Source: Colwellia_A sp041890515 (GTDB lineage Bacteria > Pseudomonadota > Gammaproteobacteria > Enterobacterales > Alteromonadaceae). From it: a DNA stretch of 64,000 bases. The notes beneath the pieces were generated by a model. The model made no database searches and had not been told where the DNA came from. It worked only from the letters and a program-made list of their open reading frames with translations. The position numbers and the translations under genes are program-made. The stretch's first letter is position 1; the number at the start of each line of letters is the position of its first letter. Of this stretch, positions 1 to 6,915 are shown piece after piece. The stretch covers positions 1 through 64,000 of the forward strand of contig JASDWX010000057.1 in assembly GCA_041890515.1 (NCBI GenBank), given 5' to 3'.

Positions 1-66
1 GCTAGATTGCAGAAGCCCATTGATCGACGCGAAGCGACGTCGGTGGGTAGTTCACTTATGCCGTGA
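1..66. other. GC-rich left edge with a hairpin; unassigned
   Basis: The first ~65 bases are clearly richer in GC than what follows. They contain a hairpin: CGACG at 25-29 pairs with CGTCG at 38-42 around an 8-base loop, flanked by CCCA (16-19) and TGGG (44-47). On the plus strand a frame is open from base 1 to a TGA at 64-66, and on the minus strand a frame is also open. The stretch is too short to tell a gene end from a mobile-element end. A subterminal hairpin of this kind occurs in IS200/IS605-type elements, but that link is a guess. Confidence 0.25.
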
Positions 67-154
67 TATGTAGATAAGTTGCTTTTAAGGCTATATCTCA
101 AATTTATTTTGTGCATAATAGACGGATCTGCACTTCTAACATTCGAACGTTTAT

Positions 155-1087
155 ATGAATAAAAATATTGTTGATTTACAAGATAAACTACAGGCATTAC
201 TGCTTTCCCAGTGCGATAACTATGTAGAAGGTGCAGTAGCTGATTATATTCCTGCGCTTGCCAAGGTAAACCCTGGGTTTGCGGGGATATCTGTTGCGAC
301 TATTGATGGTAAAACAGTAGGTGTGGGTGATCATCAACGCCCTTTTTCAATTCAAAGTATTTCAAAAGTATTTGGTTTAGTCATGGCAATGAATCGTATC
401 GGTGACTCTTTGTGGAAACGCGTAAAAATGGAACCGTCAGGACAACCTTTCAATTCTATTATCCAGCTAGAGTGGGAGAAAGGCATCCCTCGAAATCCTG
501 TTATAAATGCTGGTGCGTTATTAGTAGCTGATGTACTAACGAGTCATTTTTCAGCAAGTAAACTCGCTTTTTTAAGTTTCGTCAGAAAACTCGCCAACAA
601 TGAAAGCATTCGAGTGGACAAACAAGTGTACCAATCTGAACTTTCTCATGGCAACCGTAATGCTGCCCTAGCCTACTTAATGAAAAGTTTTGGTAATATT
701 GAAGCAGAAATCCCTGATGTTCTCAGCCATTATTTTACGCAATGCTCAGTGGCAATGAGCTGCGAGCAACTCGCACAAAGTTTACTTTTTCTAGCCAATA
801 AAGGTGTAGACCCCATCACGAAAAATGTTATATGTAGTCCAAAGGACGCACATCGAGTTAATGCAATACTATCTACGAGTGGTATGTACGACCAATCAGG
901 TGAATTTGCATTCTCTGTTGGCTTACCCGCAAAAAGTGGTGTTGGTGGTGGTTTAATTGCAATCGTGCCCAATTATGGTGTGATATGCACATGGAGCCCG
1001 CCTTTAAACAGTTTTGGTAATTCAGTTGTTGGCATGAAGCTCGTTGAAGGTATTGCTGAGGAATTAGGTTTATCTATTTACCATTAG
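155..1087 (+). CDS. glsA: Glutaminase (GlsA family)
   Basis: Hydrolyses L-glutamine to glutamate and ammonia in the cytoplasm. The 310-residue length is the normal bacterial size. The serine-dependent beta-lactamase-like active site is visible as S68-I-S-K71 within FSIQSISKVF. Family blocks RNPVINAGAL (about 114-123) and the glycine-rich SGVGGGLIAIVPNYG near the C terminus are also present. The ATG at 155 has only a weak purine stretch before it but gives the standard N terminus. The gene is monocistronic and converges with astB, which also leads to glutamate. Identification is firm; no regulatory site was recognised in the short 5' region. Confidence 0.96.
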   Translation: MNKNIVDLQDKLQALLLSQCDNYVEGAVADYIPALAKVNPGFAGISVATIDGKTVGVGDHQRPFSIQSISKVFGLVMAMNRIGDSLWKRVKMEPSGQPFNSIIQLEWEKGIPRNPVINAGALLVADVLTSHFSASKLAFLSFVRKLANNESIRVDKQVYQSELSHGNRNAALAYLMKSFGNIEAEIPDVLSHYFTQCSVAMSCEQLAQSLLFLANKGVDPITKNVICSPKDAHRVNAILSTSGMYDQSGEFAFSVGLPAKSGVGGGLIAIVPNYGVICTWSPPLNSFGNSVVGMKLVEGIAEELGLSIYH

Positions 1088-1127
1088 CTTTAACTTTATT
1101 TAAAAAGACTTATTGGCTACTTTCAAC

Positions 1128-1169
1128 TATAACAAGCACGTTTATTTCACAATAAAATTGCTTGTTATA
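1128..1169. terminator. Hairpin between convergent glsA and astB
   Basis: A 10-bp perfect inverted repeat (TATAACAAGC / GCTTGTTATA) encloses a smaller TTTATT/AATAAA pair. It sits between two convergent genes and is followed on the plus strand by a T-rich stretch, so a bidirectional terminator is likely. Confidence 0.55.
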
Positions 1170-1195
1170 TCATCATTTTTTATTGGTATGTTCAC

Positions 1196-2533
1196 TTATT
1201 GCTGAAAGCGATAAACAGGACCTAAAGCTAAAATTTGAGACAATTCATCTAATGCAGTGCGCGACTCAATAATCAATTCAGGGTCTCGTAAATCGTCAAG
1301 TGTTAATTTGTCACGATAATGTGAACCAACCCAACCAACGAGTTTTGTATATAAAGCTTCCGTTAATAAACAATCAGGATTAACGGCTGAAAATTCTTGC
1401 TCAGAAAGTGCCACCCTTAAACGCAAACAAGCGGGTCCTCCTCCATTTTTCATACTTTCATTCACATTAAAAAATTCGACATGGTTTATTGGGTTATCTG
1501 CAGAAATCAATGTTTGTAAATATTGATAAACCTTAGGATTTTCACGACAATGAGTAGGTGCAATAATAACCATATTATTATCACTTAATGTGACTATTTG
1601 CGTATTAAAAAGGTAGGTATTAACCGCCTCTTGAATAGGTACTTCATCCGTTGAAACTTCAAGGAAATTAAGTTTCTCTCCCCTAAACTTACGTGTAACC
1701 TCTGCTTTAAATTCGGCAGTATTTAAATAAGCCTGCTCATGATAAAGAAAGACATTTTGGTTACCCACCGCGATCACGTCATTATGAAAAACACCTTGGT
1801 CAATAATATCTGGATTTTGTTGAACAAAAACTGTTTTATCTTCCGGTAAGCCATGTAACCTTGCTATAGCCTGACTTGCTTCAAAAGTTTGACGAGCAGG
1901 AAATTTAACAGGTGCGGGCTTATTTCGATTAAAAGCATAACGGCCATAGGTAAATATTTCTATCCCTTTATCACCGTAGCTTTCGCACAAGCGAGTATGG
2001 TTGGCAGCACCTTCGTCACCAAAATGTTCATTATCATTAAGGTGCTGATGATGTTTAAAATGCTTTTCATCGTTAAACATTGCTTTGAGAATTTTGCTTG
2101 TTGTTTCAGGTTCGAGTGAACGATGAAATTTATTGGCTAAATTAGCTGAGGTAAAGTGTACTTTTTTATCGAAAGTATCCGCTGACGGAGAAACCGTTGC
2201 AGCATTCGCTGTCCACATTGTCGATGCAGAGCAACAAGAAGCGAGTAATGTGGGTGACGCTTTATGAACCGCCGCTAATATTTCAGCGTCGCTGCCGTGA
2301 AAACCTAGTCGTTTTAATGTGTAAAGATCAGGACGCTCTTGGGGAGCAAATACGCCTTGCTTTAATCCCATGTCATGCAAGGTTTTCATTTTTTTTAAAC
2401 CTTGTAAAGCCGCTTTCTTAGGATTTGAGCTATTATTTGCGTTAGATAATGATGCTACATTTCCTTCAGAAAGGCCGGCATAATTATGGGTCGGTCCTAC
2501 TAACCCATCAAAATTCACTTCAACACTTTTCAT
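1196..2533 (-). CDS. astB: N-succinylarginine dihydrolase
   Basis: Second step of the arginine succinyltransferase (AST) pathway: N2-succinylarginine to N2-succinylornithine, CO2 and two ammonia. The 445 residues match the usual AstB length (about 440-447). Family blocks include NFDGLVGPTHNYAGLS at the N terminus, GDEGAANHTR (about 172-181) and NGGGPACLRLRV near residue 365, typical of this amidinotransferase-fold enzyme. The other AST genes (astC, astA, astD) are about 42 kb away in this window, so astB is not in an operon with them. It stands alone, convergent with glsA, with the sRNA-like repeats upstream. Assignment is firm. Confidence 0.95.
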   Translation of the reverse strand: MKSVEVNFDGLVGPTHNYAGLSEGNVASLSNANNSSNPKKAALQGLKKMKTLHDMGLKQGVFAPQERPDLYTLKRLGFHGSDAEILAAVHKASPTLLASCCSASTMWTANAATVSPSADTFDKKVHFTSANLANKFHRSLEPETTSKILKAMFNDEKHFKHHQHLNDNEHFGDEGAANHTRLCESYGDKGIEIFTYGRYAFNRNKPAPVKFPARQTFEASQAIARLHGLPEDKTVFVQQNPDIIDQGVFHNDVIAVGNQNVFLYHEQAYLNTAEFKAEVTRKFRGEKLNFLEVSTDEVPIQEAVNTYLFNTQIVTLSDNNMVIIAPTHCRENPKVYQYLQTLISADNPINHVEFFNVNESMKNGGGPACLRLRVALSEQEFSAVNPDCLLTEALYTKLVGWVGSHYRDKLTLDDLRDPELIIESRTALDELSQILALGPVYRFQQ

Positions 2534-2816
2534 TGTTATCTCTCAAGTTCTATTATTTATTGAACATCAAAGCAAAATACACACCAACCAAAATAACTAT
2601 ATTTATCAATAAAATAAAAAAAAGACAATACATATATCAAATTTATGCATCATGATGATCCATAAAATGCACGCTGAGTTGCAGAGGTTTATCGATTAAC
2701 ATAAATCACTTCAATAAATCCATTAATAGTAAACAGTGAGCACAACCAAACTGAAGACTGGCTAAAACTAAGCAAATAGGTGAAAAAAACTAATCTATCG
2801 GATGAATTTATCTCGT

Positions 2817-2845
2817 TTGCTGTGTACAGCAAATAAATTTATGAT
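2817..2845 (+). promoter_or_regulatory. Predicted promoter, sRNA unit 1
   Basis: TTGCTG (2817-2822), 17-bp spacer, TATGAT (2840-2845). The -10 is one base from consensus and the -35 matches three of six. The perfect palindrome 2816-2833 overlaps the -35 and could be an operator. Confidence 0.5.
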
Positions 2846-2851
2846 TCATTT

Positions 2852-2934
2852 GTATTTTGAATCTCCCCCGATTCTTTAATAACACCTGTTTATATTGTTT
2901 CATTTTAAGGACATCTTTTGATGTCCTTTTTTTT
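2852..2934 (+). ncRNA. Candidate small RNA, copy 1
   Basis: Predicted ~83-nt transcript starting about 7 nt after the -10. It would carry a first hairpin, GAATC-TCCCCC-GATTC, with a pyrimidine-rich UCUCCCCC loop. An unstructured AU-rich linker follows, then the terminator stem AGGACATC/GATGTCCT with a run of T (2908-2934). The layout (short seed hairpin, linker, intrinsic terminator with poly-U) is that of Hfq-type sRNAs. The C-rich loop could pair with GGAG-like ribosome binding sites. No known sRNA family was recognised. Confidence 0.6.
2908..2934 (+). terminator. Intrinsic terminator, unit 1
   Basis: Perfect 8-bp stem AGGACATC-TTTT-GATGTCCT followed by seven more T. Confidence 0.9.
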
Positions 2935-2988
2935 GTCTTTTTTTCATACAGATGAAAAAAAATAACTCATTAGATGAATTTATCTCGT

Positions 2989-3017
2989 TTGCTGCGCACC
3001 ACAAATAAATTTATGAT
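2989..3017 (+). promoter_or_regulatory. Predicted promoter, sRNA unit 2
   Basis: Same hexamers and spacing as unit 1: TTGCTG (2989-2994), 17 bp, TATGAT (3012-3017). The palindrome seen in unit 1 is broken here. Confidence 0.5.
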
Positions 3018-3023
3018 TCATTT

Positions 3024-3106
3024 GTATTTTGAATCTCCCCCGATTCTTTAATAACACCTGTTTATATTGTTTCATTTTAAGGACATCTTTTGATGTCCTT
3101 TTTTTT
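3024..3106 (+). ncRNA. Candidate small RNA, copy 2
   Basis: Predicted transcript essentially identical to copy 1 (GAATC-TCCCCC-GATTC hairpin, AU-rich linker, terminator 3080-3106). Near identity to copy 1 points to recent duplication or gene conversion. Confidence 0.6.
3080..3106 (+). terminator. Intrinsic terminator, unit 2
   Basis: Same perfect stem AGGACATC-TTTT-GATGTCCT and T run as unit 1. Confidence 0.9.
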
Positions 3107-3160
3107 GTCTTTTTTTCATACAGATGAAAAAAAATAACTCATTAGATGAATTTATCTCGT

Positions 3161-3189
3161 TTGCTGCGCACCACAAATAAATTTATGAT
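3161..3189 (+). promoter_or_regulatory. Predicted promoter, sRNA unit 3
   Basis: TTGCTG (3161-3166), 17 bp, TATGAT (3184-3189), conserved although the sequence after it has diverged. Confidence 0.45.
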
Positions 3190-3195
3190 TCGTTG

Positions 3196-3292
3196 GTATT
3201 TTGAGTCTTCCCCGATTCTGTATTTACTTTATTTGTATTGTTAAATTTTTGTATTGTTACACTTTGAGGACATCATTTGATGTCCTTTTTTT
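3196..3292 (+). ncRNA. Candidate small RNA, copy 3 (diverged)
   Basis: Predicted ~97-nt transcript. The first hairpin reads GAGTC-TTCCCC-GATTC: the A-to-G change in the arm keeps pairing through a G-U wobble and the C-rich loop is kept. The linker is longer and different, but the terminator stem AGGACATC/GATGTCCT (3267-3286) is unchanged. Keeping structure while the linker drifts is what selection on an RNA would look like. Confidence 0.55.
3267..3292 (+). terminator. Intrinsic terminator, unit 3
   Basis: Perfect stem AGGACATC-ATTT-GATGTCCT followed by a T run. Confidence 0.88.
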
Positions 3293-3463
3293 CTGCTTTT
3301 TTTATCATTTATCTAGTCGTTATTTTAGTGCAAGCGAACCAAAGTAGTGCGTTTTTCCTTTTGCATTCAATCAAAGATAAAACAATAACATTTAAAAACA
3401 ACAGGTTAAAACTCGGTATGAGTATTGCTATTCATTGTTGTCATCATTCATATATTTTCAAAC

Positions 3464-4351
3464 ATGCCAATTCAAACACCTATACGTGGTTTACGTTCAT
3501 TCTGTGTCGCTTCAAAATGCTTAAGTTTCAAACATGCTGCCGCACAATTATTTTTAACACCATCGGCTGTCAGCCATCAAATAAAACAGTTGGAGGAACA
3601 ACTCGGTTTTGTGCTCTTTAAAAGAGGCACACGTTCCATAGAACTAACAAGTTCAGGAAAGCAGTTTTATCAATCTATTCAACCGATTATTCATCAACTT
3701 GAGTCAACAATTTCTGAGTTCACTCATAATCAACAAAACAAAACAATCGTGATTAGTTTGCCTGAATTTTTTGCGAGTGAATTATTTATTCCTCGTTTAA
3801 GCGAATGGTCTGAACAAAATCCTGGGATTAATCTTCAGCTAGAAACCGTAAAATCAGGAAGTGAGCCGTCACAAGTTGCCGACTTATCTATAGTACTGGC
3901 CAACGGGAAGCCGAATGCGAGTATTGTTCATGAATTATTCCCCGTGCGTTATGCGCCAGCTTGTAATAAAAAATTATATAAAAAACTTAAAAACATCGGC
4001 GTTTCTGCGTTAAGAAGTACGCCGCTAATTTTGCATAGATCACGCCCTTGGTCATGGCATCAATGGGCTGACAATGTCAATATTGATGATTTCGATCCCA
4101 AGCAAATTATACAGTTTGATAGCATGTTTGGGGTTGCACGTGCGGCTCAACAGGGGATGGGAATAGCTTTAGTACCCCTTCCTATCAGTAAAACTTGGTT
4201 TAGTGAGCAATTACTGGTGAAGCTCTTCGACGAGGAGCTAAATACCAATGATAGGTATTATCTTATTCAGCATGAAAATATGGAAAGTAAAACAGAATTG
4301 ACACTATTCGCAAATTGGGTAAAAGAAACCTTTGTAGACAGCACTATATAA
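3464..4351 (+). CDS. LysR-family transcriptional regulator (GcvA-like)
   Basis: DNA-binding regulator with an N-terminal winged helix-turn-helix (about residues 4-62: FKHAAAQLFLTPSAVSHQIK, then EEQLGFVLFKR) and a periplasmic-binding-protein-like effector domain (about 90-290). The layout RGLRSFCVASKCLSFKHAA resembles GcvA/AmpR-type members. I chose the ATG at 3464 (295 residues) because it puts the helix-turn-helix at the usual distance from the start. The frame is open further upstream but only from a TTG that adds an unlikely hydrophobic leader. It lies downstream of the repeated sRNA units, on the same strand. The regulated gene and inducer cannot be told from sequence; no divergent metabolic gene is next to it. 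Confidence 0.88.
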   Translation: MPIQTPIRGLRSFCVASKCLSFKHAAAQLFLTPSAVSHQIKQLEEQLGFVLFKRGTRSIELTSSGKQFYQSIQPIIHQLESTISEFTHNQQNKTIVISLPEFFASELFIPRLSEWSEQNPGINLQLETVKSGSEPSQVADLSIVLANGKPNASIVHELFPVRYAPACNKKLYKKLKNIGVSALRSTPLILHRSRPWSWHQWADNVNIDDFDPKQIIQFDSMFGVARAAQQGMGIALVPLPISKTWFSEQLLVKLFDEELNTNDRYYLIQHENMESKTELTLFANWVKETFVDSTI

Positions 4352-4434
4352 TTATTTGCGTTTATAGATGAATTTTCTTCACGCAATACGTATATTTTAA
4401 TCGTTTGTCTGATTACCGGTAAATTCCTATATTA

Positions 4435-4460
4435 AGCGTGTATCAACTTGATACGCTTTT
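4435..4460 (+). terminator. Terminator after the LysR gene
   Basis: AGCG..TATCA-ACT-TGATA.CGCT followed by TTTTT, with a 2-base bulge in the 5' arm. It ends just before the ribosome binding site of the next gene, so it may also act as an attenuator for it. Confidence 0.6.
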
Positions 4461-4475
4461 TAATTGGAGAAAAAC

Positions 4476-4997
4476 ATGAATATTAAACCTACATTAGTAA
4501 AAACCCTACTGGCCACTTTAGTGCTTAGCAACCCGGTACTCGCTCTTGAAAGTGATGCAGCATTAAGAGTTGCGGTAGTAAAACATGCAACAGGTACTCC
4601 TGAAATTGTTAAAGGTCAATTTGGTTCAGGTATTAAAAAACTCAATAGACTACAAAGGGATGAAGACTCATTTGGCAGCAGCATGGGCTTGTGTGTTGCT
4701 TATTTACAATCAAAAGACGCCGTTCAATCAGAATCAGCATGTACTGCAGCGATCAATAGTGCTAAAAAAATAAACTTGAGAAGTGCTAAAGCGGATTACC
4801 TTAAGTCGTTAAGTTATAACAACCGTGGTATTTCAAGATATATAAATAATGATATATCAGGTGCTTTATCTGATTTAAATGCAGCGGTATTAATTGATGA
4901 AAATACAATTACAACCGGTAACTTAGCACTTATAAAGCAATATTCCTTTAAACAGGAAAATCTTGCTTCAACGACTTCATCATTACTTTCTGATTAG
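4476..4997 (+). CDS. Secreted TPR-like small protein
   Basis: A 173-residue protein with a signal peptide (charged start, hydrophobic core to about residue 23, cleavage near VLA-LES), hence likely periplasmic. The middle and C-terminal part (about 45-150) has alpha-helical repeat character. The stretch NRGISRYINNDISGALSDLN resembles a tetratricopeptide repeat, preceded by a weaker repeat ending in ACTAAINSAKK. Two cysteines (in GLCVAY and SACTAA) could form a disulfide. The ATG at 4476 is preceded by GGAG; a TTG four codons upstream overlaps that site and is less likely. Followed at short distance by a 45-codon ORF with its own ribosome binding site. Function unknown. Confidence 0.75.
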   Translation: MNIKPTLVKTLLATLVLSNPVLALESDAALRVAVVKHATGTPEIVKGQFGSGIKKLNRLQRDEDSFGSSMGLCVAYLQSKDAVQSESACTAAINSAKKINLRSAKADYLKSLSYNNRGISRYINNDISGALSDLNAAVLIDENTITTGNLALIKQYSFKQENLASTTSSLLSD

Positions 4998-5032
4998 CTT
5001 GCTTGAAAGCGCTAACACCGAGGAAATTTAAC

Positions 5033-5170
5033 ATGATAAAACAAACACTTTATAATATTTCGTCATTAGCGACACTTATTCTTAACATTAAACATCTGTC
5101 AGTTAGTCAGTGGGATGTTGAAGAATCCGAATGTACACAACGTATTAATGGTATACGACAACAAAGGTAA
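5033..5170 (+). CDS. Small 45-residue ORF downstream of the TPR-like gene
   Basis: A short ORF starting at ATG 5033 with a good ribosome binding site (GAGG about 8 nt upstream) and ending at TAA 5168-5170. The product starts MIKQTLYNISSLATLILNIK and ends in a polar, charged tail with one cysteine. The N-terminal half is moderately hydrophobic but not a convincing signal peptide. It lies 35 bp after the TPR-like gene and before a long hairpin, so the two are probably cotranscribed. I do not recognise a family; it could be a leader-type or regulatory peptide, or a fragment. Confidence 0.45.
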   Translation: MIKQTLYNISSLATLILNIKHLSVSQWDVEESECTQRINGIRQQR

Positions 5171-5192
5171 ATAAATGGTTTATTTAAAAACT

Positions 5193-5252
5193 AAGTAGCG
5201 GCATAACTAGAGAATATCTGTCTTTGCAATGAGACTGTTTATGCTGCTACTT
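5193..5252 (+). terminator. Long hairpin after the TPR-like gene pair
   Basis: 14-bp arms (5193-5206 and 5239-5252) with a single G-U pair around a 32-base loop, followed by a pyrimidine-rich stretch. It could end the preceding two-gene transcript, but the large loop is atypical. Confidence 0.4.
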
Positions 5253-5988
5253 TCTCACCTTACTCCCCATCAATACTTCTCCTCAGAGTTGATTATTTAT
5301 CAAATACATCAGTACAATAGATAAATATCAAAAGGAAATTCATGACCTTATGGTATCAATTTTTGCGGGTGTTTTTGATGAAGTTCTTTTAAACAGGAAC
5401 TTTTAATAAAAAATTCAATGTACTGGCTTACTAAAAATCATCACTTTATTGAGTTAATGTTCACTTTAGATAGCGTTCGCATTAAAAACATGGCTAAAAA
5501 AAGATTTGCCTGGAGGATAAATATCAGCACAAATAGATATTACTAATTCAATACTGTCTCAATATTTCAATTTTTACAATCAGTTTACCCGCTGTTCATC
5601 TTTAGAAAGGCACAACGATTACTTATTAAACCTTTCAAAAAAACACTTAAAGTCAGTGGTAATTTGGATAGAATGACCCACTTTATTGTCGTTATTTTTT
5701 ATGTATTTATACCGAAGAGTAATTTAACGATTTTAGTCATGTTAGCGGTATTACTTTCTCCATTAATCCCATGCGCTTATATAGCCAGTGGTTATGTAGA
5801 GAAGAGCATAAGAATGTTCAAAGTAATAATGAACAGTTCAAGTACCTCTGATTAGATAATTCTTGTGAATATTTGCGCTAAAAAAGGTGTAATTATTCAT
5901 GATTAGCACACAACAAGACTAGTCAAACTTAATCTCAGCGGGTAGAATCTAGTCCATCAATTTTTTAAGAATAACGAGATGCATTCAG
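5253..5988 (+). other. Intergenic stretch; one doubtful ORF at 5673-5855
   Basis: No convincing gene. The longest frame starts at ATG 5673 and would give a 60-residue hydrophobic peptide (MTHFIVVIFYVFIPKSNLTI at its start) with two possible membrane segments. Its ribosome binding site is poor (GGA four bases upstream) and no family is recognised. The rest is AT-rich with many stops in all frames. Confidence 0.3.
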
Positions 5989-6714
5989 ATGGGTAGAGCA
6001 TACCAAAATCGTAAATTATCAATGGCGAAAACAGCCGGCGCAAAAACTAAAGTTTACTCTAAATACGGTAAAGCAATTTATGTAAGTGCCAAAGAAGGCG
6101 GTGTTGACCCAGATGGTAACCTAACACTTCGCGGTTTAATTGAACGAGCAAAAAAAGATCAAGTTCCTACACACGTGATTGAAAATGCGATAAAAAAAGC
6201 ATCCGGTGCTGGTGGCGAAGATTTTGTTGCCGCAAGATATGAAGGCTTTGGTCCAGGTAACTGTATGGTTATCATTGATTGTTTAACTGATAACGGCAAC
6301 CGTACGATAAAAGACGTACGCCAATGCTTTACTAAAACGTATTCTAAAATTGGTTCATCTGGCACTGTTTCACACATGTTTAATCATCAAGCCGTATTTG
6401 CTTTTAAAGGTGAAGATGACGAAGCTGTTTTAGAAGCATTAATGATGGCTGATATTGATGTTACAGATGTTGAGCTAGAAGACGGTATTATTACTGTTTA
6501 TGCACCACATACTGAATTTTTCAAAGTTAAAACTGAATTCGCTAACTCAATGCCTGAGTACGATTTAGAAGTTGAAGAAATCACCTGGGTGCCACAAAAT
6601 TACACGGAAATTTCAGGTGAAGATGATACGGCTAATTTTGAAAAATTTATCGCGATGTTAGATGATTGTGATGATGTACAAAACGTTTATCATAATGCAG
6701 ATATTGCTGAATAG
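5989..6714 (+). CDS. YebC/PmpR (TACO1) family protein, YeeN type
   Basis: A 241-residue cytoplasmic protein of the YebC family. The N-terminal blocks (MGRAYQNRKLSMAKTAGAKT, then KVYSKYGKAIYVSAKEGG) and the central RYEGFGPGNCMVIIDCLTDN follow YeeN-like paralogues rather than the shorter-leader canonical YebC. Members were long annotated as transcription regulators. Newer work places several at the ribosome, helping translate difficult motifs such as proline runs; which role applies here is not visible. C-terminal block DDVQNVYHNADIAE is typical. The ATG at 5989 is the only start giving the conserved MGRAYQN beginning. Single gene, closed by a strong terminator. A second, canonical yebC near ruvC would be expected elsewhere. 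Confidence 0.9.
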   Translation: MGRAYQNRKLSMAKTAGAKTKVYSKYGKAIYVSAKEGGVDPDGNLTLRGLIERAKKDQVPTHVIENAIKKASGAGGEDFVAARYEGFGPGNCMVIIDCLTDNGNRTIKDVRQCFTKTYSKIGSSGTVSHMFNHQAVFAFKGEDDEAVLEALMMADIDVTDVELEDGIITVYAPHTEFFKVKTEFANSMPEYDLEVEEITWVPQNYTEISGEDDTANFEKFIAMLDDCDDVQNVYHNADIAE

Positions 6715-6742
6715 TAAAAACGATCAGCGTTTTAACTCTAAT

Positions 6743-6768
6743 AAAAAGCACCTTTACAGGTGCTTTTT
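6743..6768 (+). terminator. Terminator after the YebC-family gene
   Basis: AAAAAGCACCT-TTAC-AGGTGCTTTTT, a perfect stem with a flanking T run. It is symmetric and may also serve the convergent crotonase gene. Confidence 0.92.
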
Positions 6769-6769
6769 A

Positions 6770-6850
6770 TATTCAGGATGAACGGTATAACGTGGTGGCA
6801 TGGATGAAAATAAACGTATGTGTTCAGGATGAACGGTCGTGGTTTTTATT
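6770..6850 (+). repeat. Dispersed repeat, copy A (TTCAGGATG-TGGATG-TTCAGGATG)
   Basis: TTCAGGATGAACGGT occurs at 6772 and again at 6823, 51 bp apart, with TGGATG in between. A second copy with the same spacing lies on the other strand near 18296-18356. Both copies directly follow an intrinsic terminator. Confidence 0.7.
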
Positions 6851-6915
6851 CCCAACAAGACTTAAGTGTTTACTTCCAAGTAACTTAATATGAAAAATTT
6901 CTAAATACTCAAGTA

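Larger units (their letters stand above)
2780..3300 (+). repeat. Three tandem ~172-bp direct repeats (sRNA-like units)
   Basis: The stretch between astB and the LysR gene (2534-3463) has no protein gene; 2534-2779 shows nothing clear. From about 2780 three direct repeats follow with an exact period of 172 bp (GATGAATTTATCTCG starts at 2801, 2973 and 3145). Units 1 and 2 are almost identical; unit 3 has diverged but keeps the same functional-looking parts: -35 and -10 like hexamers, a small hairpin with a C-rich loop, and a perfect terminator hairpin. Unit 1 alone has a perfect palindrome, TTTGCTG-TGTA-CAGCAAA (2816-2833), over its promoter-like region; units 2 and 3 have lost its inner pairs. 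Confidence 0.9.

Noticed and set aside
2780..3300. CRISPR array
   Set aside because: The repeats are 172 bp with no unique spacers; each unit carries its own promoter and terminator, unlike a CRISPR array.
3277..3621. 114-codon plus-strand frame overlapping the LysR start
   Set aside because: It overlaps the LysR gene in another frame and begins inside the third terminator; composition is not protein-like.
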